Source of the DNA: Pedobacter rhodius
GTDB taxonomy: Bacteria > Bacteroidota > Bacteroidia > Sphingobacteriales > Sphingobacteriaceae
Length of the DNA: 64,000 nucleotides
NCBI RefSeq assembly: GCF_027213645.1
Contig: NZ_JAPWGL010000002.1
Span: forward strand, 558,001 to 622,000
Direction of reading: 5' to 3'
Of the stretch, positions 19,103-26,873 are shown piece by piece (within the stretch, counting starts at the first letter, position 1; every line of letters begins with the position of its first letter). The notes below the pieces were generated by a model, which was not told the DNA's origin, did not search any database, and saw only the letters and a list, made by a program, of their open reading frames with translations. The translations under genes and the position numbers were made by a program.

Positions 19103-19726
19103 TTCAATTGGTTTCCATTCCGGATGCAAGGTTAAATAAGTTTCATTAACCAGTCGATTCGCAGGATGTACCGTTAAAGCAATGCTTTTCCCTTTTAAAA
19201 ATTCAAACCCAATCCCATCTTTTTTGGCGTCATAAACTGTTACGGTATCTTTTTGAGCATTTAGGTAGGCAGAAATCCGTACCATTAATGGGAATATTAA
19301 TTTTGCTTCTGATTCAGAACGGCCCGTCGTAAATCCATCCTGCGTTTTAAATTCAGAAGAGGTAATCCGAATTTGTTTTACATCTTTCACCTGCATAGAC
19401 GTATCCCGATAAGATGAATAAATTGCAAGCTCATTTCCAGACCTGACGGTAGAGTCATTGCTATACCAAATACCCCAGGCTTTACCCATGGCGGCATCTC
19501 CAGCATCCGGCCGACCTAATTTTACGCTAACTGCTGCCATATCCATCCCTAAAGAAATTTCACCGACCGAACGACCCGGGACAATTAAAAACCTGGGATC
19601 TACAATTTTATCTGCTCTTGATTGTACACTTACAATCGAATCCGTTTTCTGTTCTGAATTTTCGGGAGACTGACAAGCTGCAAAGCTAATGCATAAACTT
19701 AAGCCAATGATTTTCATAGATTTCAT
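19100..19726 (-). CDS. Lipoprotein of unknown function
   Basis: A roughly 208-residue protein with a lipoprotein signal (IIGLSLCISFAAC, lipobox FAAC). The mature part starts with a short linker, then RFLIVPGRSVGEISLGMDMAAV, followed by strands. The stretch VGEISLGMDMAAVSVKLGRPD resembles the SmpA/BamE-like repeat pattern G-x-I-x-L-G-M-x2-x2-V-x2-x-L-G-x-P seen in many lipoproteins. I start at MKSMKIIG; the ATG of MKIIG (19717) is equally likely, and the frame extends twelve codons further upstream. It is divergent from polX with 86 bases between starts. Confidence 0.65.
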   Translation of the reverse strand: MKSMKIIGLSLCISFAACQSPENSEQKTDSIVSVQSRADKIVDPRFLIVPGRSVGEISLGMDMAAVSVKLGRPDAGDAAMGKAWGIWYSNDSTVRSGNELAIYSSYRDTSMQVKDVKQIRITSSEFKTQDGFTTGRSESEAKLIFPLMVRISAYLNAQKDTVTVYDAKKDGIGFEFLKGKSIALTVHPANRLVNETYLTLHPEWKPIE

Positions 19727-19812
19727 ACCTGTACAACAACGCATCAATAAATTCTGTTTCAAAAACAGTGCGCGACGAAGTTTTAACGCTTTATTTTTTA
19801 ATTTTACAGCTT

Positions 19813-21504
19813 ATGGAAAATAAAACCATCGCCCGCACTTTACGTCTTTTATCGCAGTTAATGGAATTGCATGAAGAGAATCCTTTCAAAATCAAATCAA
19901 TAGCGAATGCCTATTTCAAGGTTGATAAACTGCCTTTTGCTTTAAAGGATAAACCGGTTGATGAAATCGATAAAATTGAGGGCATTGGCAAAAGTCTGGC
20001 CGCTAAAATTATCGAGTTGCTGCAAACGGGCGAACTTAAGGAGCTGAATGCCATTATACAGCAAACACCAGAGGGTGTGGTTGAAATGCTTGGTATAAAA
20101 GGAATCGGTCCGAAGAAGATATTGATAATCTGGAGAACACTTGGGATAGAAAGTATTGGCGAACTTTATTATGCGTGTAACGAAAACCGCTTAATTGAAG
20201 CAAAAGGTTTTGGTTTAAAAACGCAGGAAGAAATCAAAAATGCCATTGAGTTTAAACTGGCGGCAAACGGCCGATTTTTGTACGCTCAAGTAGAAGGTTT
20301 CGCAAATACCTTATATGCGCAAATTTCTGAATGGTTAATAAAAGTTGACAATGATTCATTACTAGGTTTTGCCGGACAATACCGTCGAGCCTGCGAAATT
20401 ATTGATGAACTGGAGTTTGTTATTGGTGCCGACCAGGTGGAAAAAGTTAAAATAAACTTAAATTCATTTGAACCACTTTCACTTATTGCCGGCGAGCATG
20501 CCTTTATTACTACAACCGAAGCAGGTTTAAGAGTTAAAATTTTTATAGTCAGTAAAGCTGATTTTTTCCTGGAATGGTTTAAACTGACCGGTACTACTGA
20601 ACACGTTGAAAAAGTTCTTAAAATGGCTGGTGATGGTCCTTTTGCCAGCGAAAACGAAATTTATAACACAGCCGGATTAGCTTTTATCGAACCAGAACTT
20701 CGTGAAGATTTTAATGAAATTGAACTGGCTGCAGCAAATAAACTTCCCACGCTGATAACTTACGGTAATTTAAAAGGAAGTTTACACAACCACTCTACCT
20801 GGAGCGATGGCGTGCATACGCTTGAACAAATGGCAGTTTATTGCAAAGACTCTTTAAACCTGCAGTACTTAGGCATTTGCGACCATTCCAAAACCGCTGT
20901 ATATGCCAAGGGATTAAATGAGCAACGTGTTTTTGGACAACATCAGGAAATTGATGAATTGAATAAAAAATTGGCGCCGTTTAAAATTTTCAAAGGAATT
21001 GAAAGTGATATTCTAAGTGATGGCGCTTTGGATTATGCTGATGATGTGCTTAAAACTTTCGATTTTGTAGTGGCTTCTGTTCATAGCAATCTTCGCATGG
21101 ATGAAGCTAAAGCCACTACCCGTTTACTAAAAGCAATCGAAAATCCGTATACGACAATTTTAGGTCATCCAACCGGGCGCTTGTTGTTAAGCAGGGCGGG
21201 CTATCCGATTGATTATAAAAAAATTATTGATGCCTGTGCTGCGAATAATGTGGTTATTGAAATCAATGCAAATCCGCTCCGTTTAGATTTGGATTGGCGC
21301 TGGCATCGTTATGCCCTGGAAAAAGGAGTTTTACTTTCGATTAATCCTGATGCACACAGAACAGAGGGTTTCCATGATATGCGATATGGCATTTTGGTTG
21401 CCAGAAAAGGCGGTTTGAGTGCCGATAAATGTTTAAATGCATTTTCTTTAGAAGAGATAAAGGACTATTTTGATAGGAAGAAAGGTTTAGCGTTTAGCGT
21501 TTAG
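19813..21504 (+). CDS. polX: PolX-type protein: Pol beta-like domain plus PHP nuclease
   Basis: A 563-residue member of the bacterial PolX family (family X polymerase fused to a PHP nuclease), usually linked to base-excision repair. Residues 1-150 carry helix-hairpin-helix segments (IDKIEGIGKSLAAKIIELL, MLGIKGIGPKKILIIW). The palm region reads AGQYRRACEIIDELEFVIG, where active enzymes have AGSxRRxxETxGDxDxL: both Asp are Glu (E199, E201), and the third Asp is Lys (K242, in RVKIFIV). The PHP domain (about 325-563) keeps its metal motifs HNHSTWSDG, GICDHS, ASVHSN, LGHPTGR and NPDAHR. So nuclease activity is plausible and polymerase activity doubtful. The stop codon lies inside a heptamer repeat. 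I start at MENKTIAR; the frame is open 15 codons upstream. Confidence 0.88.
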   Translation: MENKTIARTLRLLSQLMELHEENPFKIKSIANAYFKVDKLPFALKDKPVDEIDKIEGIGKSLAAKIIELLQTGELKELNAIIQQTPEGVVEMLGIKGIGPKKILIIWRTLGIESIGELYYACNENRLIEAKGFGLKTQEEIKNAIEFKLAANGRFLYAQVEGFANTLYAQISEWLIKVDNDSLLGFAGQYRRACEIIDELEFVIGADQVEKVKINLNSFEPLSLIAGEHAFITTTEAGLRVKIFIVSKADFFLEWFKLTGTTEHVEKVLKMAGDGPFASENEIYNTAGLAFIEPELREDFNEIELAAANKLPTLITYGNLKGSLHNHSTWSDGVHTLEQMAVYCKDSLNLQYLGICDHSKTAVYAKGLNEQRVFGQHQEIDELNKKLAPFKIFKGIESDILSDGALDYADDVLKTFDFVVASVHSNLRMDEAKATTRLLKAIENPYTTILGHPTGRLLLSRAGYPIDYKKIIDACAANNVVIEINANPLRLDLDWRWHRYALEKGVLLSINPDAHRTEGFHDMRYGILVARKGGLSADKCLNAFSLEEIKDYFDRKKGLAFSV

Positions 21505-21532
21505 CGTTTAGCGTTTAGCGTTTAGCGTTTAG
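21487..21532. repeat. GTTTAGC heptamer tandem repeat at the polX stop
   Basis: About six head-to-tail copies of GTTTAGC. The last codons and the TAG stop of polX lie inside the array, so a change in copy number would alter the protein's tail. Confidence 0.9.
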
Positions 21533-21554
21533 GAAAAACAAATTCTCAACAAAA

Positions 21555-21811
21555 AGTTTTAATCTTTATCAGGAATCTGCGCAATCTTAAAATCTGCGCA
21601 ATCATCCCGAAGGAACAAAAATCTGTGTAATCTTAAAATCCGTGTAATCAACCCAAAGGAAAAATCAATATATCCGCAAACCTGTACAATCATCCCGAAG
21701 GAAAAAAAATCTGTGTAATCTTAAAATCCGTGTAATCAACCCGAAGGAAAAATCAATATAATCCGCAAACCTGTACAATCATCCCGAAGGAACAAAAATC
21801 TGTGTAATCTT
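21555..21811. repeat. 88-89-bp tandem repeat before DUF4254 gene
   Basis: Nearly three copies of a unit containing ATCATCCCGAAGGAA (starts at 21601, 21689, 21778) and AATCTGTGTAATCTTAAAA. Each unit has two related halves (ATCATCCCGAAGG and ATCAACCCGAAGG). It ends about five bases before the promoter box of the next gene. Confidence 0.9.
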
Positions 21812-21815
21812 TTAA

Positions 21816-21823
21816 TATCTTTG
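21816..21823 (+). promoter_or_regulatory. -7 box TATCTTTG before DUF4254 gene
   Basis: Perfect match to the Bacteroidota -7 element TAnnTTTG, only 5 bases from the ATG at 21828. If used, the transcript would be leaderless or nearly so. No clear -33 TTG is present at the right distance. Confidence 0.5.
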
Positions 21824-21827
21824 TCCC

Positions 21828-22430
21828 ATGATAAGTGAAATTGCCAACCGCATATTTGATCAGGTAATTGCAGACTACCACAAGTTTGATAATATCGATC
21901 ATCCGGTTGAAAACCCATACGATGCTGAAAGTTTGGAGCATCTTTTGTACATCAAAAACTGGATTGATACGGCTCAATGGCACATGGAAGATGTGGTTCG
22001 TAATCCACAAATCGATCCCGTTGAAGGTTTAAGCTGGAAAAGGCGCATTGATGCCCAAAACCAGGTTCGTACCGATATGGTTGAGTTTATTGATGGTTAT
22101 TTTTTAAATCTTTATCAGGGTATTTCGGCTTTACCCGACGCAAAAATTAATACTGAAAGTCCGGCATGGGCAATAGACAGGCTTTCTATTTTAGCTTTAA
22201 AAATCTACCACATGCGGGAAGAGGCAGCGCGCGAAAGTGCATCAGCTGAACACCGTGAACAATGCCAAACTAAACTCAACGTATTGTTATCCCAACGCGA
22301 AGATTTATCCACCAGTATTAATGAATTACTGGCCGATATCGAGGCTGGTAAAAAATACATGAAAGTATATAAACAAATGAAAATGTATAACGACCCGAGT
22401 TTAAACCCGGTGTTGTATAATAAGGTGTAG
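21828..22430 (+). CDS. DUF4254 family protein
   Basis: A 200-residue, largely helical cytosolic protein of the DUF4254 family, which has no assigned function. Diagnostic stretches are YIKNWIDTAQWHMEDVVRNP, DPVEGLSWKRRIDAQNQVR and TESPAWAIDRLSILALKIYH; the C-terminal third is coiled-coil-like (REQCQTKLNVLLSQREDLST). The gene is followed, after a 77-base repeat-bearing gap, by a GT9 glycosyltransferase, and DUF4254 genes frequently lie next to such heptosyltransferase-like genes in Bacteroidota, suggesting a link to envelope glycan assembly. That link is an inference from context. Confidence 0.85.
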   Translation: MISEIANRIFDQVIADYHKFDNIDHPVENPYDAESLEHLLYIKNWIDTAQWHMEDVVRNPQIDPVEGLSWKRRIDAQNQVRTDMVEFIDGYFLNLYQGISALPDAKINTESPAWAIDRLSILALKIYHMREEAARESASAEHREQCQTKLNVLLSQREDLSTSINELLADIEAGKKYMKVYKQMKMYNDPSLNPVLYNKV

Positions 22431-22437
22431 AAATAAT

Positions 22438-22500
22438 TAACCACAAAGACATGAAGAATACAAAGAAAAATCTTGGTGCCTTAGTGTCTTAGTGGTAAAA
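22438..22500. repeat. AACCACAAAG ... CTTAGTGGT inverted repeat
   Basis: TTAACCACAAAGACATGAAG is mirrored by CTTGGTGCCTTAGTGTCTTAGTGGT, ending 8 bases before the ATG of the GT9 gene. Same family as the block at 12341-12590. Confidence 0.75.
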
Positions 22501-22507
22501 CAAAAGC

Positions 22508-23539
22508 ATGTCATCAACAGAAAAGATTATCGTTTTACGTTTTTCGGCTATGGGCGATGTGGCGATGGTGGCAACTGTTTTAAAAGAATTTTCCGCACAA
22601 AATCCATCGGTAGAAATCATAATGGTAAGTCGTAGTGCTTTTAAACCATTTTTCGATGGGATTAAAAACCTGACTTTTCATGCCATTCAGCCCAAAACCA
22701 TTCATAAAGGAATTGATGGCTTATACAAGCTTTATCAGGAACTCCGCAAATACAAACCGACTGCAATAGCCGATTTACATGATAATTTGAGGAGCAGAGC
22801 CATTTCAACTTTCTTTCGGCTAACCGGAATCGAAATCAGGCGTATCGATAAAGGCAGGGCGGAAAAAAAAGCACTGACACGTTCTGTAAATAAAATATTT
22901 AAACCTTTACGCCAAACTGTAGAACGTTATGCCGATGTTTTCAGCGCATTGGGTTTTGATGTTAAGTTAAGTCATCAACTAAACAGGTCTCCTCAGCGTA
23001 TCCCCGCAAAAGCCGAGGTGCTATTTCAAAATAAAGCGACTAAAAAGATTGGCATCTCCCCTTTTGCACAACATATTTATAAAATTTATCCTTTAGAAAA
23101 AATGGAGGAAGTGATTTCTTCATTAAGCCGGTTAGACTGTGAACTCTTTATTTTTGGTGGCGGAAAAACCGAACAGGTAACTGCTGAAAAATGGGCGAAA
23201 ACCTATCCAAAAACGCATAATTTAATCGGAAATTTTGATTTGAACGAAGAGCTTGCTATTATTTCCAATCTCGACTTCATGTTAAGTATGGATTCATCAG
23301 GCATGCATATGGCTTCTTTGGCTGGCATCCCTGTAGTTTCAATTTGGGGGCCGACACACCCTTATGCAGGTTTCTTAGGTTATGGGCAGGCTGAAAGTGA
23401 TTGTATTCAAATCGACCATCCTGCCCGTCCAAATTCTATTTATGGAAACAAACCCTGCTTGTGTGGTGTTGAAAGCTGTATGGATTTAATTCATCCTGAA
23501 ACGATTGTAAATAAAATTAAAGAAAAACTAAATGGCTAA
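22508..23539 (+). CDS. Glycosyltransferase family 9 (heptosyltransferase-like)
   Basis: A 343-residue cytosolic GT-B enzyme like WaaC/WaaF/WaaQ, which add heptose or similar sugars to lipopolysaccharide core. The N-terminus IIVLRFSAMGDVAMV is the GT9 nucleotide-fold start. PFAQHIYKIYPLEKMEEVI and FGGGKTEQVTAEKW mark the start of the C-terminal domain, and LDFMLSMDSSGMHMASLAGIPVVSIWGPTHP is the donor-binding region. The acceptor cannot be told. The stop codon overlaps the next gene by eight bases, so translation of the two is probably coupled. Confidence 0.9.
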   Translation: MSSTEKIIVLRFSAMGDVAMVATVLKEFSAQNPSVEIIMVSRSAFKPFFDGIKNLTFHAIQPKTIHKGIDGLYKLYQELRKYKPTAIADLHDNLRSRAISTFFRLTGIEIRRIDKGRAEKKALTRSVNKIFKPLRQTVERYADVFSALGFDVKLSHQLNRSPQRIPAKAEVLFQNKATKKIGISPFAQHIYKIYPLEKMEEVISSLSRLDCELFIFGGGKTEQVTAEKWAKTYPKTHNLIGNFDLNEELAIISNLDFMLSMDSSGMHMASLAGIPVVSIWGPTHPYAGFLGYGQAESDCIQIDHPARPNSIYGNKPCLCGVESCMDLIHPETIVNKIKEKLNG

Positions 23540-24029
23540 ACAATTACTATTGGTTCGTCACGGAAAATCGGACTGGGGAAATGTGGATTTGAAGGATTTC
23601 GACCGGCCGCTGAATAAACGTGGCAAAGAGAATGCGCCGGAAATGGCAGAACGTTTGGTAAACAGGGGTTTCAAATTTGATTTAATGGTGAGCAGCCCCG
23701 CAAAGCGGGCAAAATCTACAGCGAAGTTTTTCGCTGAGGCTTATCAGGTTGATACCATTCAATACGAGGAATCTATTTACGAGGCGGGTACCAATACGCT
23801 TTTGAAAGTTGTAAACGGATTAGATGATGCAGCAAATACCGTAATTATGTTTGGGCATAATCCTGGTTTTACAGATTTAGCCAACGAATTAAGCGATGCA
23901 GAGATTTATAATATTCCAACTGCCGGAATGGTTTTAATGTCATTTCCTTTTGATTCCTGGAAAATGGTTAGCAGAGGTACAGGAGAACTGGTGTTTTTCG
24001 ATTATCCGAAAAATAGCGATGAACTGTAG
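23532..24029 (+). CDS. SixA-type histidine phosphatase
   Basis: A 165-residue histidine phosphatase superfamily protein. LLLVRHGKSDW contains the phospho-histidine RHG motif and VIMFGHNPGFTD the second catalytic His. SixA of E. coli removes phosphate from a phosphohistidine (PtsO/ArcB type substrates); the substrate here is unknown. It overlaps the GT9 gene by eight bases, so it is likely in the same operon. A downstream hairpin at 24056 may end the transcript. Confidence 0.88.
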   Translation: MAKQLLLVRHGKSDWGNVDLKDFDRPLNKRGKENAPEMAERLVNRGFKFDLMVSSPAKRAKSTAKFFAEAYQVDTIQYEESIYEAGTNTLLKVVNGLDDAANTVIMFGHNPGFTDLANELSDAEIYNIPTAGMVLMSFPFDSWKMVSRGTGELVFFDYPKNSDEL

Positions 24030-24055
24030 GTTTTTTGTCGCGGAAAAATCGGTTT

Positions 24056-24104
24056 TAAAGTTACTAACCTGATAAGCAAACGCACATCAGGGTTAGTAAC
24101 TTTA
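24056..24104. other. Long inverted repeat downstream of the SixA gene
   Basis: TAAAGTTACTAACCTGAT pairs over 18 bp, with a single-base bulge, with ATCAGGGTTAGTAACTTTA across a 12-base loop. No T run follows, so it is an mRNA-end stabiliser, a Rho-type end, or a mobile palindrome rather than a standard intrinsic terminator. Confidence 0.75.
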
Positions 24105-24188
24105 GCAGGACTGAGAATCAAAAGAACCACTTAATCCTCATTTCAAAAAAACATATATTATAAAAAAACAACCTATATAGTATTTTGT

Positions 24189-24196
24189 TATCTTTG
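24189..24196 (+). promoter_or_regulatory. -7 box TATCTTTG before DUF4290 gene
   Basis: Exact match to TAnnTTTG, 115 bases upstream of the ATG at 24312. It implies a leader of about 110 bases. No clear -33 element was found. Confidence 0.5.
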
Positions 24197-24311
24197 AACT
24201 ATAAATAACGAAAGTCCGGCAATAGACATTTCGGTGAATTCATAACCTCATCTCCTCTGGTTATTTCATAATTCGTATCGCCGGAAGATTTATCCATTAA
24301 ATTATCTATAC

Positions 24312-24992
24312 ATGAATTTTGATTATAATACGACGCGCAGCCATTTAATTTTGTCAGAATATGGCCGCAACGTTCAGAATATGGTGAAGTACATCTGCGA
24401 ATTACCAACCATTGAAGAGCGTAATAAATATGCCCAGGCGGTTATCGACCTGATGGGATTTTTACAACCACACTTACGTGATGTTGCTGATTTCAAACAT
24501 AAACTCTGGGATCATTTGCACATTATTTCCGGCTACCAGATTGATGTGGAAAGTCCGTATCCGAAACCGCTACCGGAGAATGCTTTTAAAAAACCGGAAC
24601 CACTTCCCTATCCTCAGCAAAGAATTACCTATAAACATTATGGTAAAACAGTTGAGAATTTGATTGAAAAAGCAATGCGTGAAGAAGATCCGGAACATAA
24701 AAAAGCAATGGTTCAGGGTATTGCGAATTTTATGAAAATGGCTTATGTTACCTGGAATAAGGATAATGTAAGTGATGATACCATTATCAAAGATTTAAAA
24801 TACCTTTCTGGTGGTTTATTATCGCTCGATGAAGGTGTAAACCTGGCGAAAGTAGAGTTTAGGGCGCAAAATCCGCGTCAAAACAACAACAATCGCGGGC
24901 GCAATAACAACAATAACAACAACGGCAAAAACCGTCAGAATAATAACAACAATAACCGCGGACGCAACAACAATAATAAACCTAAATATTAA
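24312..24992 (+). CDS. DUF4290 protein with Asn/Arg/Gly-rich tail
   Basis: The first 180 residues match the Bacteroidota DUF4290 family of unknown function: RSHLILSEYGRNVQNMVKYI, YPKPLPENAFKKPEPLPYPQ and ITYKHYGKTVENLIEKA. It is cytosolic and helical. The last 45 residues are runs of Asn broken by RGR and KNR (for example NNNNRGRNN), a low-complexity tail that resembles RNA-binding or phase-separating tails of the RGG type. The DNA there is a run of AAC/AAT codons prone to slippage. A decayed copy of the tail coding sequence lies 60 bases past the stop. No gene partner. Confidence 0.85.
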   Translation: MNFDYNTTRSHLILSEYGRNVQNMVKYICELPTIEERNKYAQAVIDLMGFLQPHLRDVADFKHKLWDHLHIISGYQIDVESPYPKPLPENAFKKPEPLPYPQQRITYKHYGKTVENLIEKAMREEDPEHKKAMVQGIANFMKMAYVTWNKDNVSDDTIIKDLKYLSGGLLSLDEGVNLAKVEFRAQNPRQNNNNRGRNNNNNNNGKNRQNNNNNNRGRNNNNKPKY

Positions 24993-25142
24993 GGTAAAGG
25001 GGGAAAAGGCGGAAGGTTAAAATACCGCCCAATCTGATGGTTAATGCCCCTTAAGACAGTAATAACAATCGCGGACGCAATAATTAATAATAAACATTAA
25101 ATAAAGTTGAAGGTAACAGATGAAAATTGAGCTTTAAACATA

Positions 25143-25249
25143 CATCCAAACTTGATACTCAATACTCGATACTCGATACTTGATACTCAATACTCGATAC
25201 TTGATACTTGATACTCGATACTTGATACTTAATACTTAATACTTGATAC
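25143..25249. repeat. TACTTGATAC-type repeats before murA
   Basis: About ten tandem copies of a decamer varying between ACTTGATACT, ACTCGATACT, ACTCAATACT and ACTTAATACT. It ends nine bases before the murA ATG, the same spacing as at hom. Confidence 0.88.
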
Positions 25250-25258
25250 TAAAAATAT

Positions 25259-26584
25259 ATGAACGCATTTGAAATCACAGGCGGAATTAAATTAAAAGGC
25301 GAAATCACCCCTCAGGGCGCCAAGAATGAAGCTTTACAGATTTTATCGGCTGTATTGCTTACTGAAAAGAAAGTCACCATCAGCAACATTCCTGATATTA
25401 AGGATGTAAACAAGCTGATCGAATTATTAGGCGACTTGGGCGTTACTGTTGAGCGGATTAATAAAGATACATACACTTTTGAGGCTAAAAATATTGATTT
25501 AAATTTCTTTGAATCTGATACTTTCAAAGCCAAAGGCGGTGGTTTACGTGGTTCGATTATGATTGTTGGCCCATTATTGGCACGCTTTGGTAAGGCAGCC
25601 ATTCCAAAACCAGGCGGCGATAAAATCGGTCGCAGAAGATTGGATACCCACTTTATTGGTTTCGAAAAGCTGGGCGCCAAATTTGTTTACGACAGCAAAA
25701 AAGCTTTTTTCAACGTTGATGCAACAAATTTACAAGGTGCTTATATTTTATTAGATGAAGCATCCGTTACAGGAACCGCCAATATCGTAATGGCGGCTGT
25801 TCTGGCTAAAGGAACTACAACAATCTATAACGCCGCCTGCGAACCTTATTTACAACAACTTTGTAAAATGCTTAACCGCATGGGTGCAAAAATATCCGGC
25901 ATTGGTTCAAATTTATTAACCATTGAGGGCGTTAAAGTTTTAGGCGGAACGGAACACAGGATGTTGCCCGACATGATTGAGATTGGCTCTTTCATAGGTA
26001 TGGCAGCAATGACAGAATCTGAAATCACCATTAAAAACGTTTGTTACGATGAGCTTGGGGTAATTCCGGAAGTTTTTAAAAAGTTAGGCATCAAGTTAGA
26101 ACGCAGGGGCGATGATATTTATGTACCATCTCAAAAGCATTACGAAATTGATACTTTTATCGATGGATCAATTTTAACCATTGCCGATTCGCCTTGGCCG
26201 GGTTTTACACCTGATTTATTGAGTATCGTTTTGGTTGTAGCTACACAGGCGAAAGGAAACGTCTTAATCCATCAGAAAATGTTCGAGAGCCGTTTATTCT
26301 TCGTGGATAAATTAATCGATATGGGTGCGCAGATTATTCTTTGCGATCCGCACCGTGCAACCGTTAATGGTATTGATAAAAAATACAAACTTCGTGGCAT
26401 CAGCATGACTTCTCCCGACATCAGGGCTGGGGTTTCATTATTAATTGCGGCATTATCTGCCGAAGGTAAATCGACTATTTATAACATCGAACAGATTGAA
26501 CGTGGTTACCAGGATATTGATACCCGTTTGCGTGCCTTAGGTGCGCAGATTAAGCGTGTGAATGCCGATGCGCCATCTCATTAA
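25259..26584 (+). CDS. murA: UDP-N-acetylglucosamine 1-carboxyvinyltransferase (Asp-loop type)
   Basis: First committed step of peptidoglycan synthesis, transferring enolpyruvate from PEP to UDP-GlcNAc; cytosolic. A 441-residue two-domain EPSP-synthase fold. Family motifs include GEITPQGAKNEALQILSA (UDP-GlcNAc/PEP contact Lys and Asn), KGGGLRGSIMIVGPLLARFG, the mobile loop PGGDKIGRRRLDTHF, GTANIVMAAVLAKGTT, and TSPDIRAGVSLLIAAL (Arg-Ala near the C-terminal active site). The usual Cys of the loop (Cys115 in E. coli) is Asp here (D121), the change that makes other MurA enzymes resistant to fosfomycin. The start is the ATG right after the repeat block. Confidence 0.95.
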   Translation: MNAFEITGGIKLKGEITPQGAKNEALQILSAVLLTEKKVTISNIPDIKDVNKLIELLGDLGVTVERINKDTYTFEAKNIDLNFFESDTFKAKGGGLRGSIMIVGPLLARFGKAAIPKPGGDKIGRRRLDTHFIGFEKLGAKFVYDSKKAFFNVDATNLQGAYILLDEASVTGTANIVMAAVLAKGTTTIYNAACEPYLQQLCKMLNRMGAKISGIGSNLLTIEGVKVLGGTEHRMLPDMIEIGSFIGMAAMTESEITIKNVCYDELGVIPEVFKKLGIKLERRGDDIYVPSQKHYEIDTFIDGSILTIADSPWPGFTPDLLSIVLVVATQAKGNVLIHQKMFESRLFFVDKLIDMGAQIILCDPHRATVNGIDKKYKLRGISMTSPDIRAGVSLLIAALSAEGKSTIYNIEQIERGYQDIDTRLRALGAQIKRVNADAPSH

Positions 26585-26643
26585 GCGGAAAGACTAAAGC
26601 TTAAAGACCAAAGCGAAAAGATTAAAGCAAAATAGCATGATGC

Positions 26644-26680
26644 AAAAACGCCCGGATAAGAATTACCCGGGCGTTTTTTT
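26644..26680 (+). terminator. Intrinsic terminator of murA
   Basis: ACGCCCGG pairs with CCGGGCGT across an AT-rich loop, flanked by A's and followed by seven T's. It lies 60 bases past the murA stop codon. Confidence 0.9.
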
Positions 26681-26743
26681 ATTTCAATAAATTTAAGTGA
26701 TTCGTCATGCTAAATTCATTTCCGCGTCTTTTCTCCTGTTAAG

Positions 26744-26778
26744 ACCCTGAAATCATCCGATAGCTATCGAATCAGGGT
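26744..26778. repeat. Nested palindrome
   Basis: ACCCTGA / TCAGGGT arms enclose the perfect palindrome CGATAGCTATCG. It lies in gene-free DNA between murA's terminator and the CBS gene. Confidence 0.7.
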
Positions 26779-26812
26779 GACGACCGCCCGGAAAAACTCA
26801 AGACTTCATCCA

Positions 26813-26873
26813 TCTCACATTTATCATCTTCCATCATTCCATCTCCCATCTTGCCTATTCCCATCTTCCATCC
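26813..26873. repeat. CCATCTTCCATCT repeat at the CBS stop
   Basis: Repeated CATCTCACATT, CATCTTCCATC, CCATCTCCCATC and CCCATCTTCCATCC run up to the base before the CBS stop codon. Third member of the family at 15566 and 19040. Confidence 0.7.

Noticed and set aside
25143..25249. Iteron-type replication origin
   Set aside because: The decamer array has no DnaA boxes or replication genes nearby and also occurs before hom.
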